Shown: in pieces, positions 33,761 through 47,422 of the stretch
How positions within the stretch are numbered: position 1 is the first letter of the stretch
Layout of the letters: every line of letters begins with the position of its first letter
DNA from: Pseudofabraea citricarpa
Taxonomy: Eukaryota; Ascomycota; Leotiomycetes; Helotiales; Dermateaceae
Assembly: GCA_029641185.1 (NCBI GenBank)
Contig: JAPWGK010000001.1
Location: 570,501 to 634,500 of the forward strand
Direction of reading: 5' to 3'
DNA: 64,000 nucleotides
Notes under the pieces: generated by a model
Databases searched by the model: none
Told to the model about the DNA's origin: nothing
What the model saw: the letters and a program-made list of their open reading frames with translations, nothing else
Position numbers and translations under genes: made by a program

Positions 33761-36700
33761 ATGCCGCCCAGGCAGTTTGATCTTTCTAATCAGCTTCCTC
33801 CGCGACCCCTCGCACAACACCAGAGCTCGACCTTCTCCCAGCAGTCCAACTCTGTTCCTTCAACACCACACCAGCACGCGCGTGACTTCGCCTTTGATTC
33901 AAGAGAGCCGTCACCCAATGCAATGCCTAGCCATTCTCCGCGATCCGCGTACTCTGAATCCGACACAAGAATACCCCACACCATTCGACCGCTGCCTCCA
34001 CGATATTCGAACGGGTGTTGCTATGAGACAGCCATTCAGCATACCAAGCGGCGGATACCGTATAGTGTGGGCGGAGAACGTTTGGAGGCGCTCGATCCGG
34101 CGGGTATCAAGAGCAAGTTGACTAAAGACGAGGAGCAAACGCTGACCACCGATATGCGAGAGCTCTACGGTCGATTATTACCAACGCAGGAGAGTGAAGT
34201 CAAGAGGCAAAAACTAGTAGTCAAGCTGGAGCAATTGCTGAACAAAGAATGGCCGGGTCATGACATACAGGTGCATGTGTTTGGCTCTTCGGGAAATCTA
34301 CTTTGCACTGATTCATCTGATGGTAAGCGCGCAGATGATGGTCATAACAGGGGAATCAGCTAACGCAGATAGTTGACATTTGTATAACGACGCAATGGAA
34401 ACAGTTGGAAGGGGTCTGCATGATTGCAGCTTTGCTCGCCAGAAGTGAGCACAGCGTCCTGACTTGTGGTAGAGCGAGGAAACTGACATGGGCTTAGGTG
34501 GTATGGAGAAGGTTATTTGTGTATCGACAGCCAAGGTTCCAATTGTTAAGATATGGGATCCCGAGCTCTCTTTGGCATGTGATATGAATGTCAACAACAC
34601 CACGGCTTTGGAAAATACTCGAATGATTAAGACATACGTCGAGATTGACACCCGAGTAAGACCTTTGGCAATGATCATAAAGCATTGGACAAAGCAAAGG
34701 ATATTGAATGATGCAGGTAAGCGTAACTATAGCCCCCTACTAGCTTCATCTGTCTTACAATGTCTTAGCTTTTGGTGGGACGCTCAGCTCTTACACTTGG
34801 ATATGCATGATAATAAACTTTCTTCAAACACGGGTCCCTCCAGTTGTTCCTTCCTTACATCAACGGAAGCATCAGATATTGCCATCTAAGAATGGAACCG
34901 AGAGTCAGTTTGCGGACGATCTCGATTCTCTGAGGGATTTCGGACAGAAGAACAAGGATACTTTAGGGGAACTCCTTTTCCAATTTTTCCGCTTCTATAG
35001 TCACGAGTTTGACTATGACAATCTTGTGGTCTCGGTACGTAATGGAACGCATATTACTAAGATGGAAAAAAACTGGCATGTGGGAAATGGCAACAATAAT
35101 CTTTGCGTGGAAGAGCCGTTTAACCAGGCGCGAAATCTCGGAAATACGGCGGATGATACGTCCTTCAGGGGACTGCACATGGAATTGCGGCGAGCTTTTG
35201 ATTTTATCGCGGAGGCCAAACTCAAGGAGTGTTGTGAACAGTTCGAATTTCCCGAGGTAGAGGAGAAACCCATCTTTGAGCGCCGGAAACCACAGCCAAC
35301 GCCAGTAATATCTCGAAGTGCTTCGTCGTCGACGAGAGGTGGTAGGAATAATCGTGGAAGAAATCAGCATCGAAATAGCAATAGTAGTCGGAGATCGTCA
35401 AGTGGGGCTTTTGACCATAATTCTTCATATACGTCACATGGCCCTGCAAATGCGGAGCAGGAGCAATGGCTTCAGAGGCAGGCTCAGGTCCAGCTGCACA
35501 ATGAACTCTTTACGAAATACACTGTATTGCAACAAGAAGAAATTCGCCTGCGTCAATATCAGGCTTTTCAGCAACAACAGGTAGCACAGCAAGCCTACGT
35601 ACAAGCGCAGCATCAGAAGGCACAGGCTAGAGGGCCAAAGCAGCAGGTCGGCGACAGGAGTCGCACAAGTTCCTTCGACCAAGCGCCTCTCAGTGCACCT
35701 CTTCGCCAAGAGATGTACTTCTATCCTCTACAGTATCAACCGACCCCAGTATATACGTACCAAGGTCCAAGCACGAACCCACCATCTCCTTCGATGGGTA
35801 ATGCTCTTCCAGAGTTAAGACGAAGTGTACATCGATCCAGCGTCACGAACGGATCAGGTTCCGGAGCACCTCAATCGAGCAGTGCTCTTCGGTCTCATTC
35901 TCAACCGGCCTCGAGGTCTGCGCAATCTCCACTTTCCGTACATGGTGCACCAATGCCCGAACAAGGGCTGCATGGGCTCGGTCTCCTTCAGACAATGCAA
36001 TACGGCAACGGGCAACCAGTCCCCAATTTTATCGCAGACGAGGCCCTAGATCACAATCTTGAAGGTGCATCAGCACGGCCAGGTGCGAGGATGCGGCCTG
36101 ACGAGTCGACTCCAAAGGAGTATGTCGGATACTATGTCAATAATTCTCCAGCAACTTTACCGCGACGCCAAGCACAGGCATCCTTGGCAATACCTGCATT
36201 TGGTGACCTGGGGCAAAACCGACGACGTCTATCAACAGATCAGTTTCCCCAATCAATTCTTGACCGTCTAAGGCGTACATCGCGATCACCTTCGCCTCTA
36301 GGCGATGGGAGACGAGACCGCTCATCGTCCGTGGATGCCCCATTAATTACCCAGCATAATGTGTCAAGCACAAATCTACGTGCTCTAAATAATCAAGGGC
36401 CATTGGTTGTGAATGGTTCAAACATTCCGATGTCTTCAGTGACCTCGGGGTGGATAGCTCCTAGAAGTGATCGATCCGCCTCGGAAGATCACAATAGTGA
36501 GGTTGCTATTGGCTCTTATGGTTCAGCCTCACAGGATTCCGACGTTGGGAGTGAAACCACAACGGATCAGGTTTCTTCAGGACAGTCTACACCGAAGATC
36601 TCTTGGAACAGTGATCAATTGAAGCAGCCTGTTGTCGTCAATGGGTCTTTACCGATCCCGAGTAATGAGCATGGGTACTCTTCCAATGGGGTGTCGACTT

Positions 36701-37233
36701 CGAATGGCATCACTTCTCCGCAGGACTCTGTACATATAAACGGATTTACGACCACTGAACAAGTGAATGGAACGCTTCGGCTCTCACCTTCTGCTCAGAG
36801 GACAGGGCGACAGATGAACAATAACAGCATATCCCCTGTTGATGTCAGCTTCAACCAGAATGATAATCAACCCCATTTATCTCCGGTATATGAGACGCGT
36901 ACACCTTCGCCAACCGCTAATCGCAAACTCGAGGCTGCTTTAGAACGAACATTGAATGGGAACAGCGCGAAAGACGTCAAGCTGGAACAAGCAAACTCCC
37001 CTGCGCGATTTGCACCCATCAAAGGTAGCCAGCTTAAACCATTGTCTACATCGGATGCGAAGTCAAATGGGCACATCAGATCTGCCAAAAGCGAAGGAGG
37101 AGGGCCTGGGTCGTGGCAAAAGGCTTCCAAACAGAAGAAGAAAGGCCAAGCCTCGGAGCACAAGAATGTGCCTAATGGACAGTCTTTTAGCGAGAAGCTA
37201 CCTCACAATCATTCAGAGCGGAAAGGCGGCTAG
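33761..37233 (+). CDS. Cid1/CutA-type terminal RNA nucleotidyltransferase
   Basis: Exons 33761-34322, 34373-34444, 34498-34716 and 34769-37233 give 1105 residues. The polymerase-beta core is clear: VFGSSGNLLCTDSSDVDICI with the catalytic D-x-D (around residues 187-189) created exactly across the first intron, then TRPLAMIIKHWTKQR-like RVRPLAMIIKHW and the PAP-associated domain (GGTLSSYTWICMIINFLQ, LGELLFQFFRFYSHEFDY). Such enzymes add U, A or mixed CU tails to RNA 3' ends; CutA of Aspergillus is the closest role I can suggest. The last 600 residues are disordered, Ser/Gln-rich, with an RGG-like patch (RGGRNNRGRNQHR) suited to RNA binding. Start 33761 has an excellent context (CATCACCATGCC); an in-frame ATG at 33320 would add 147 low-complexity residues. 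Confidence 0.9.
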
Positions 37234-38697
37234 GTTACATGCAAAGTTGCGCAGTATCCTTGATTCCATGGGCAATCCCTGAGCATCTGCTCAGCACGTA
37301 CGCCATATGATCGAGTATCATATTGCCGGCAACCTTCAACAGTTCTGTACCCTCTAAGCTAGTTGTTTCATTCGCAGCATGCGGTGCAGCATATGGCTGG
37401 TACAGCTCACTTTCATCTGAAGTAAAGCCGGTTGCTGCCCGGCATAAGAGGGTACTGCTCGTCTCCATGGGTAGCTAAACGAATCTCAAAGGCAAAAACG
37501 ACATCCACCTCCACTTCTTAGTCTGGGTTCGATGTGTCTACAATAGCATTTATCTAAATCGTTTTGTTTTGCTGCATTTGCGAGCGGTCTGGTCTGGTTA
37601 CTCTCGGATTCCTCCTTTTCCTACTTTATCGCAAACGGTCACGGGTTGGTTTGGTGTGGTTTGGTTCTTTGATATACATCATGCATGGTCATTGGGTTTG
37701 CGAAGCATGGAAATGGACAAAATAAAAGGGGATTGCTACTTGTTTGATTGAAAAGAAGAGTCTTTGTGTATGTTTACCCCAGCGAGATGAGAGAAGATGA
37801 GACGAACAAGGGAGCAGCTGAACGATAGTGGATGAACTAAAGATAGTAAATGGAAAATTATAAAGACCAGAGAGGCGTGCCATTACGTGATGTTCAACTA
37901 GAAGGCAAGCAAGTGACCTCGTAAATGGTGAGTGTGTTCGCAGAGATTATATTGGAATCTTCACTTAGTTGATTAGAATGCTAGAGCATCTTCACCCTCC
38001 AACAGATACCTCGTGATTTATCCTCCGCAGTTTTGAAATCACTGGCTCTATACCGCAAGGTGGATCACATTATTACAGCCAACGCGGCCAGCCTTTCTCC
38101 CTGCCGTTTGCCAATTGACTTTTGCAAACCCGGATTTCGACGCGGGCTAGAGTTGGAGGTGCCAGGTGACTGGAAACTCCCGCAGACCCCGGAAGTATCC
38201 TTCGTGTGTGGGTAATTCCTGCGTGGCTCTCCTGCACATGAGGGAGAGGACTCGAAATGACCAAATCTAGGAGCTTGCAGCGTAGAAGAATACTAGGGAT
38301 AATTTCTCATCCCACTCTCCACACCGCCGCCTGGTTTCTGTCTGTCAAAGATGTTTCTTGACGGCGTCGTTGCTGTGTGGATGGGATGGCGGAGATTGAT
38401 GATGGATGGAGAGAGCTAAATGCGGGGAATAAGGTTCAGGAACATGAACAAAGACCCGACCCGAGCTGGCGGAGAGGATTTAGCTGGGGTTAGCACAACC
38501 CCCACTATTCGATTCCTTTGTCGATGCTATCATGTCAAGTTGGTTCATGATGAGAAGAGTTTTCCCCCGTGGGTCGTGTTTACCTTTTCTACTTGGTCAT
38601 GTCAGGTGAGGGAGGTTTGGTTTTTGGTTTTTCTTTTATCAAGTTGAGGGACTACTTTACTTCTCTTGCTTTTCTCATCTCCTAGTTGTGTTTGCCC
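37234..38697. other. Spacer between the nucleotidyltransferase and GH92 genes
   Basis: 1.46 kb containing the 3' end of one gene and the promoter of the next, both on the plus strand. No gene, RNA or repeat was recognised. Confidence 0.5.
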
Positions 38698-41599
38698 ATG
38701 CTCGATTGGTTCAGCATGGCTTCGTCCTTGAAATCTCCATTGTTTCCTATGCTGTGCCTCTGGTCAATGGTACCTGCATTGTCGCTGGCAGCTCAGGATG
38801 TCTCGCCTGGCTTGTATTCGTTTGTTGATCCTCTCATTGGTACTGTTGGACCGACGCCCGGATCAGCCATAGCTGGTGGTAATTCATTTCCTGGCGCAAG
38901 TCTACCTTGGGGCATGGCCAAGGCCGGGATCGATACAAGTTATATCGGGGTGCCGAATGGGACAGCCGTAGATGCGAATGCCGGCTTCACACCATTAGGA
39001 AATGTCACAGCCATCAGCATGACGCACGTGAGCGGTAGTGGAGGTGTACCAACATGTGAGTATTCTTTGCTGGGGTTTAATACGGATTTTTGCTAATCAG
39101 ATGGCTAGATGGCTTGATTTCGCAGATGCCCATATATGGCAACCTGGAACATGTCAATCTTGCGGATAACATGACGTATTGGCAAAATCGAAGTATGGAC
39201 GCCGAGAGCTCTTCTGTTGGACTATTCAACACCACGCTCTTGAATGGCGTAGAAATCGCCATCACTTCCAGTAACCATTCGGCTTTCATCCGCTATACGT
39301 TCCCCAACTCTCCAGCTGAGGCCAGCGTTTCTGGTGCTTCGGATTCAAACGACGTGCATGTCCTTGTGGACTTGACTCATGTGCTACCTGGCTATGGCAC
39401 GCAAGCATATTCGCAAAAGTTCCTACATGGGGATCTGCACTTGCGCTCTTCTAATGCGACTTCCTTGCCTTCGTATTATGGATCAGCTACATACACAGGT
39501 GGTTGGCCGCAGCCAGAAAGCCACACGCTTCACTTCTGCGGCAACTTTTCGGTCCCGGGGAATTCTCTGCTCGAGCCAACTTCAGCGTATGTCCAGACGA
39601 GCTCGGTGGCATCGGTGATTGGAGCTGGGACTTTCAGTTGGCCCTATAATCCTGTCGTGCCTCCGGCCTTCAGTGCCAGACCACTTCCTATCGCTTATAA
39701 TGACGTGAAGTCTTATGCTGGAAATGGGATGGGGATCGGTGCACTATTCAGCTGGTCAGCGAGCAGCACTTCGCAGACTGCGAACAATTCTTCGAGCGTA
39801 TTGGAAACCAAGATTGGAATCTCTTATATCAGTGCTGAGAGAGCCTGTCAGCATCTTGAGGCTGAGCTCCCTTCTAGCATATCATTCGAAGACGTTGTAC
39901 AGCAATCTAGAGAAATCTGGGAGGAGAAGGTACTAAGCAAGATTGAGGTTGTGGATGATGGCAGCCCATCGAGTCAGAATGCCACGTTAAAGAGAATGCT
40001 GTACTCAGCCCTTTACCAGAATGGTTTGCAACCCACGGACAAGACAGGAGAGAATCCATATTGGAATTCAGACGACAGTAAGCCTTATTATGATGACCAC
40101 TATGTAAGTTATAACATGCCGACCTAACCTTAAATCTCGATGCTAACTTTCATAGACACTTTGGGACACTTACCGAACCGTGCTACCACTCTACCATTTA
40201 ATCTTCACTGATACTTACACGCGAGTCATCTCCGGTCTGATATCAATCTTCACCGAAGAAGGCTATCTGCCAGCTGGTCGAGCCGCTAATTGGAACGGGC
40301 GTGTCCAAGGCGGTACACACGCCGACATGGTCCTAGCCGACGCCTACGTGAAGAGCGTAAGAACAGCGTCCGGCGAGCAAGGGCTCGGTGAACTGGGCGA
40401 CGCCATAGACTGGGAAGAAGCATACCGAGCAATGGTACAAGACGCGAACGTGATACCAGAGCGGAACACCGACTCGGTCGCCTTCGACGGGGCCACGAAA
40501 GAAGGACGCGGCGCCTTGGACGAATACCTGCCGCTGCATTTCATAACACGGAATCACACACGCAGCATCTCGCGTGGTGTTGAGTATCCGCAGAACGACT
40601 ACGCCCTCTGGAGCGTCGCTGCTGGACTCGGCAAAGACGTCCCAGAAGTAGCAGCGTACGCGGACCGCGCGACCTGGTGGGAGAACCAATGGAACCCCAC
40701 GGCAAACACAACGCTCGCAGGCGTCGGGACCTTCACTGGATTCCCAGGCGCCCGGAACGCCGATGGCAGCTGGAACACGACGGGCTACGATCCACTGACG
40801 TGCGGCGGAGCCGGCTGCGGTTGGGGAGGGGATATCTACGAGGCGAAAGTGTGGGAGACGGCCTTCGCAGCAGCGCCGCACGACATGAGCCGCGTGATCG
40901 AGTTGATGGGCGGCGACGACGAGTTCCTTCGCCGCCTCGATGCCAGCTTCCTCCCTGGATTCGGCACCAGCGTCGGTGCCAACAACGATGCCGGATCGTC
41001 GCTGTATAACCCGGGCAACGAACCGAGCTTCTCGACGTCCTTCATGTATAACTACGTGCCGGGCATGCAGTGGAAGACGGTCAATCAGTCCCGGGCCATC
41101 GTGGATGCCTTCTACAGCGATGCGAAGAACGGGTACCCAGGGAACATCGACGGCGGTGCTTTGCCTTCATGGCTGGTCTTCAACCTGATAGGTTTCGTAA
41201 GTCTGAGTATTTCCCCTCTTCTCTCCTCTCCTCTTCCCCCCCTAAAAACCAAACCGACAAAACAAAACAAAAAGAAAACAAAGGGCAAAAAAAACTTATA
41301 AGCGTGAACGTCCTCCATAGTACCCCGTCGCTTCCCAACCCATCTACCTCCTCAGCGCCCCTTTCTTCTCCTCGCTTACGCTCCGCCTCTTCCGAGACAC
41401 CACGCTGCATATCCGCGCCGACAACCTCTCGGCCCGGAACTTCTACCCGCAGAGCGTGCATCTGAATGGCGTCCCGCTCGATACCAGCTGGGTCTCGCAC
41501 GCGCAGCTCGCGCGCGGTGGCGAGCTGGTCTTTCAGATGGGCAGTCAGCCCGGAGCGTGGGATGTTGGGGAGAGGCCGCCTAGCATGTCTGGATGGTGA
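38698..41599 (+). CDS. Secreted GH92 alpha-mannosidase family protein with altered active-site motif
   Basis: Exons 38698-39055, 39109-40103, 40156-41196 and 41321-41599 give 890 residues. A signal peptide ends near SLSLAA-QD; the start may also be 38716. Family marks are FVDPLIGT, GNSFPGASLPWGMAK, MTHVSGSGGVPTYG-LISQMP, LWDTYRTVLPLYHL and GFYPVASQPIYLLSAPFF. The first intron uses the second AG (ending 39108), which alone restores PTYGLISQMP. The usual GNDD motif near the end reads G-N-I-D-G-G (I782, D783), and the acid-bearing CMIG region of bacterial members is replaced by GGTHAD (503-508). GH92 enzymes remove alpha-mannose from N-glycans or mannans in a calcium-dependent inverting reaction. 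Activity should not be assumed here. Confidence 0.9.
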
Positions 41600-42388
41600 G
41601 TGAGTAAGTAAGCGAGTAGATTAAAGTAGAGGAAGCCGATTATCTGTATCTAGGATCCCTATCTATCGGTTGTAATTCATGGGATTTGGCGTTGGTGATG
41701 TAAATAAAGAAAGAGAGGAGAAAAGGGGAAAGCAAGAGTTTAAAGCCCTTTCTCGTCGCATTATGTATGTATATATATCCATGTCATTTTGGTCATCTCA
41801 TCTCATGCCATGCCGTGCCGTTTGAGAAAGGTAACCTAGATTCGCCATTTATCATGCAAATCTTTTCTGCAAGGATAGCGCTACGATTTAGTTAGGGATG
41901 TGGAAAGCTTGTTTTGATTGGTATGCTTCAATCTAGCGAGCACGCCCACGCTTCCCCCCTTCCCCCCCCCCCCCCCCTCCCCCCCCTCTTGATTGCTTAG
42001 CTAGGCTATATGATGATTCCAAAGGGGGTTGTTTATAAACTCAACCATGAAATATACAAGCAGAGTTGAAAGTGGTTCGATTATTAGAACTCGTGAGGGG
42101 TCGAATTATTTATTATCGGGCACGTAAGGTAGAAGGATAGAGCCAATGAAGAGACTTGCCCGCGCTAGATGCGTAATTGCCTTGGCAAATTTTTAGTTGT
42201 CGTTTAGAGATGTAGTTTTGTTTTTGTTTTCGTTGTATTCTCTTTGATTCAGAGGCAAGGAGGAAAGTAGAGGAAGGAGGTTGAAATGATCATCCGGGCT
42301 TATTTGTTGCTGTCTATATATCTTTCCTATCTATCACACATGATATAGCACTAGCAAATACCCCCTGATCTATCACCTCCGCACTATA
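41600..42388. other. Convergent spacer with a long poly-C tract
   Basis: Two genes end here. A run of 16 C (41962-41977), one T and then eight C make a strongly G-rich minus strand at about 41953-41986. No gene was recognised. Confidence 0.6.
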
Positions 42389-45300
42389 CTATTGCATCCC
42401 GTGCGCCATCTCGCCAGGGACACCTATCTCAACCACCTTCCCCTTTCCCAAAACGACAGCAAAATCCGCACCGCTGACAGCCTCAACGCGGTGCGCGATG
42501 GTGATGACGGTGCTCTCCCTCATCTCCTCTCTTAAGATCTGCTGGATCCGCATTGCGGTTTCCATATCGATACTGGCCGTCGCCTCATCCATGATGACGA
42601 TGGGGCTGCGTCGGAGCAAGGCTCTCGCTAAGCCGACCAGCTGTCGCTGTCCCTGACTGAGGTTCCGCCCACCGGAGTCGACGTGGGTGGAGAGAGTCCA
42701 TTGGTGGCGCTGCGCAATCCGCTGCAGGACTGATTCGCATTCGTCGTCGCTGTATTCGTCTAGCGGGTCGAGATTCTCTCGCATGCTTCCCGGAAACAAA
42801 ACTGGCTCTTGAGCGAGGAACGTGACTCGTTTACGGAGAGCTTGGGTGTCAACTTTGGAGATATCGATATTGTCGATTAAGATCCTCCCTGTTGTTGGCA
42901 ACGTAGTTGCGAGAAGCGATAGTGCTAATGTACTTTTCCCTGACCCTGTCCGTCCAATAAGTGCTGTTGTGGATCCTCCTTTGATTGTAAAAGAGACATC
43001 CGACAACGCAGGATCAAGATTCGGTGCGTATTTGATTGTCACGTTCTCAAAAACGATGTCCCCTTTCATAGATGGCCACCAAGCTGGTGGGTTTATTGTT
43101 CCCGGCGCTTCTTGGTCAAGGTGTAGTAACTCGACAACTCGTTCCACTGACACAAAATCCATCTGCAATTGTCCATATTGTTTGCAGAGTGCATGTGTCG
43201 ACATGACAAACCTTCCAGCAGCTGTAAGTAGGAATGCGGTAAGTCCAGGCGAAACACCTGTGTAGAGTGCGAGGGATGTCATGAGAAATGTTGAACAGGC
43301 TGAGAGATTATCGAAGCGGTATATGAGCCAAGCCTGAAGACTCCAATAGAAGTGATCCATCTTCTGGAAGTCATCAGTGACTGCGATAACTCGATCCTGG
43401 AAACGGGATTGAGCGCAATATGCACGGATTGTTGTCAAACCATCAGTGAGCGCTCCGAAATTTGAGATCAAGGGGCTAAGGGAAACCATTTCGAGGCGTC
43501 GAAGACTTTGCGATGTTGGAAGAAAGTGCATAAAGATCACAACGAATGCAATAGTCAGAGCGATAGCGAAGATGAGAAATAACGGAGTGACCGAAGCGAT
43601 GACGATGATTGATGCGATCCAGGATATTGTCAAGAAAGCAACCACTTGGAATTGGTAGCTGATGTTACCGTCCACGGTATTGATGTCAGAAGTAAGGCGG
43701 TTCATTAAGCGACCAACTGGAGTAACATCGTAGAAGCGAAACGTTGCGTGCGTAACTCGTGTCATAACCCTTTCAAACATTGCTTTCCCTGCCTTATACA
43801 TAACGACGAGAGCGAAGCATTGGAAAATCAAGTAAACCGAAGATGCTGCTGTCGCTATCAGCAAGAATCCGATCAGCCATGGCCGAATATTGGCTTCTGG
43901 TGATGGTAAACTGCCAAATAAATCGGATATGCTTTCTTCGACAGGCTTGTCATATGCTTCTCCCCATTGTTTGAGAAACCAGGTTTCCCCCACATCAATA
44001 ACACGGTTCAAAGCCAAGACAATGAGTAGTACACACCACCACTTGATCTTACCAGCTTTGATATACTCCCAGTAAACCAAAGCCTTGACGCCACCATGAG
44101 CTCGATGCTCATCATCCATGAATTTCTCAGGGATAGCAGCAGCAAGTCGCCGCTCTTCGTCTTTCTTCTCAGCCTCTTCATGCGCAGAGTCAGAAGACTT
44201 TACTCTATGCAAGACCTCAGTAGGAACTGAGTCTGGCGGCATTATCTTCGCGTGACCGTTCGATATTTCGACTACCTGTTCCGCATATCTAAGACAGAGT
44301 TCTGTTCTGTGTGTAACAAGAACCAAAGTCCGACCCTGCATGAGTGGACCAGTCAAACATTTTCTTACAATACTATCAGCGGTCTGATGATCCAGCGCTG
44401 ATAGTGGATCGTCCAAGAAAAGAGTAGTCGCGTGTGAATAAACAGCTCTAGCCAGAGACACCCGGGCTTTTTGGCCTCCTGAAAGACCAATTCCATTCTC
44501 GCCAATCATTGAAAGGTCTCCATGCTTGAAGTTGACCATATCAGGGATAAGAGCACAGGCCTCTAAGACCTTTCTATAACGTGTCTCGTCATAAGGAGAG
44601 GAGAAAAGAATGTTTTCTCGAATGCTCATGCTTTGAAGCCAGGGTGTTTGAGCACAATAGCCAACCATTTTATTTGATCGGTGATACTCGCCATCTTTTA
44701 AGTCTAGCTCTCCGAGTAAAGCTTGTAATAGAGCTGTCTTGCCACTGCCAACTTCTCCACAAATGACTGTCAACCCGACTGGGAATGAAAGAGTAATCTT
44801 TTTCAAGACAGGCTCAGCAGTTCCTGGCCATGCAAAGGAGGCATCTTTGGTTTCGAGTTGGATATCTGGCAAAAGATCTGTCTCCGCTTCGATTTTGTCG
44901 GGCTCCTTCATGAACTCTTCCAGTCGACCAACAGCGACTTTGGCATTTAATAGTATAGTGATTAGGTTCGGCAGTTCTCGCAAGTTGCTCTCCAGCATTT
45001 TAAATAGCTGAAGTGCAGGGAAAGCGATATCCACCCTCAGAGGTTGGCCTGTCCAGGCCGTGTATGCAAAGAAAGCAGCCACAGGAAACATTCCGCTGGC
45101 ATAGGCGTTGGTGAAATTTATCAAAATCCGCCACGTGTGTGTAATAACGCGGAGCCATAACTCGTGCTGCCTGGCCTCCATGATACGTGTTAGCCAGACA
45201 TCTTGCCAACCGTAATATCTAAGATGGCGGATTGCCTCAACAAGCTGAGAAACTTTATTGATCTTAGTATCGGTTGCCACGCGTCTCTTCTTTTCCCATT

Positions 45301-47033
45301 GAAGAAGCGTTCGTGCAATTAATGCGTTGATGGCTTGAGCTAGAAAAACAGTCACAACCCCAAACAAGCATGGCCAACCTATCAATTGCCATATCAGAAC
45401 GACTGATAATACTAAGCCCAATGGCTGTGTTATGATAAGTGAAAACTCCCAAAATCTAGTATATACACAGTCAGCACAAACACATAGGTAAAGTAGAAAA
45501 GTATTTACCTCTGCGCAACCTCATAAGCATCGAACCTATATCCAGTGTCAGTGAGCTCATTCTAGAGTACCTTTGTGGCCTTACCGCATAAGATTCATAA
45601 TTTTACCCATGGATGCTACCTTATCAGCATCCTTCTTCTTATTCTGCTTGGCCGTGTTCAAGAATGGCCGTCTTAAAAAATCAATCGTTCTTCTCCAACG
45701 GGATACTCCTTCCTTGTGAATGCCGTTGGTGTCATCCATTACAACATCATTTGTTGGCTTGATATTAATCACCACGACTTTTCTCGATAAAGTTTTCTCG
45801 TAAAGCATGGTTATCATTTCTCCGCGCGACCTTTCATAGGCACGCCTTCCGTACCAAAGGCCGAATACAGCAGCCTGGCTAGCGATAAGGCGGATCAAGA
45901 GCGAGATAGCTGCGTAAGTGAAGGCTGCACGTCTCGGTGCTCTGGGATCCTCCATGCTCTGGAGAATCTTTTGAAGCAGAACGGGAGTTGAAAAGTCTGC
46001 ATGTTAGGTCAACTAAAATATTGAATTATTTCTATCTTGGGGACTTACTTGCAACAAGCTCTACTATGCTAAGTGCTGAGATAATGACCAAATCCAAGCC
46101 ATTAGCAACAAGAAGTCTTCTCAAAACTGATCCAGTCGATTCTCTAAACTTATTATGAAGCATTCTATGCTGAAACTCGAAGCTTAGACTCCAAACATCT
46201 TCGTCGTTCAGTTGCCTCTGGTTCCCCAACAATATAAGTGGTGACATCCAAGAGACAGTCATATATTGCCATAAAGTAAGGTCATCTTCAGGACTGCGAA
46301 GAGCTGATGTGGGAGGTCCAAAAGCAGGGCTAATCTCTTTTTTTGGAAGAAAGGGATCACGCAATGGCATGTTCAAAACGATTGCAATGGCTCCAAACGC
46401 TGTAAGTATAGTCAGAAGTGCAGATATGTCTGTCTGGCTGAATTCAGGTATAATATCAATCAGATTGATCAAGTCTGATACCAAAATACTGATATATAAA
46501 ACCAGTAAAGATTTAGGCGTGGTTGAAGGACGGCGAACGACAATAAGGAAGGCGGCAACAGCCCAAGCTACTGCTGGGTAAATCATTGGCAGACGCATTG
46601 TTGGATGGAATATTTTTAGACCTTGCAGAACACATCCACACAGTGATATGAGGAGCAAAGATGTCATGAGCCGACCAAGGGGTCGTTTCCATTTTGAATC
46701 CAGCTCATTTTGCACTTCGCGCGGCTCTTCAATGAAGCTTCTTAGCCAAGCCGGTCGCCGGGGCCGCTTAGGAAGAAGTTGAAAGAAAAGGCCGACAAAA
46801 ATCAATGCTGAAATTGCTAATGGAATTGCTGAGATAACTGGGAGTATGCATCTCTCAAACCGAGCATTCAAGGGGTCCTGTGTTCGGATTTAGCTCTCAT
46901 GTATCCTCAAAACATTTAGTGGAACTCAAAGTTTACGTACCCATACTCGTGAACATTTCGGATCATCAAGGCCGGGACTGAATTGAAGATCCAATGTTCC
47001 CCCGATCGCCTTCTGAGCTTCCAAGGATACCAT
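42389..47033 (-). CDS. ABCC (MRP-type) full ABC transporter 1
   Basis: Five exons (47033-46941, 46877-46049, 45996-45585, 45535-45509, 45455-42389) give 1475 residues; exon 4 is a 27-nt microexon encoding FDAYEVAQ. Order is an N-terminal hydrophobic region, TMD1, NBD1, TMD2, NBD2. NBD1 has Walker A GEVGSGKT, signature LSGGQ and Walker B LFLDDPLSALD, where Asp stands in the usual catalytic Glu position, as is typical of ABCC proteins. NBD2 has GRTGSGKST, LSQGQ and IVIMDEATASID with the Glu present. NBD1 should therefore hydrolyse ATP poorly and NBD2 well. The class exports conjugates, drugs or metabolites across plasma or vacuolar membranes; the substrate is not predictable. It lies 3' of uvsB in the same direction. 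Confidence 0.95.
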
Positions 47034-47422
47034 GATGCGCACTAGGAAACAACCTCAGACATTCTCAGTAGCTGAGAGTTGAAGGGCGGAAGGAATTGAA
47101 AGCTCGGGGTTGACCGCCACTGTTCGGATTAACGAAGCACCGGGCCGAGTAAATCTCTCCAAAGGCACGTGGGTAATAATGGTAGGTAAGCTTCGTTGCA
47201 AACCTGGAAGGTGCTACAACATTGTACACAGCAGGGATTTATTTGATAAACGTTACATTGTTTCAGTTGGCTGGCACTGTGCAGATCTATCAAGTGAGTA
47301 TCCGAAGGGTAGTTTCGGCCAGTTGATCAAAGTCATAATATGTTAAGCATATCCATCTCGAATATATTTACACCTATGGCAGATCTATCGTTATATTGGG
47401 GTTGGCACTATACAGGTACAGA
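47034..47422. other. Spacer between uvsB 3' end and the ABC transporter 1 start
   Basis: 389 bp. Both neighbours run on the minus strand, so it holds the uvsB terminator region and the transporter promoter. Nothing else seen. Confidence 0.5.
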
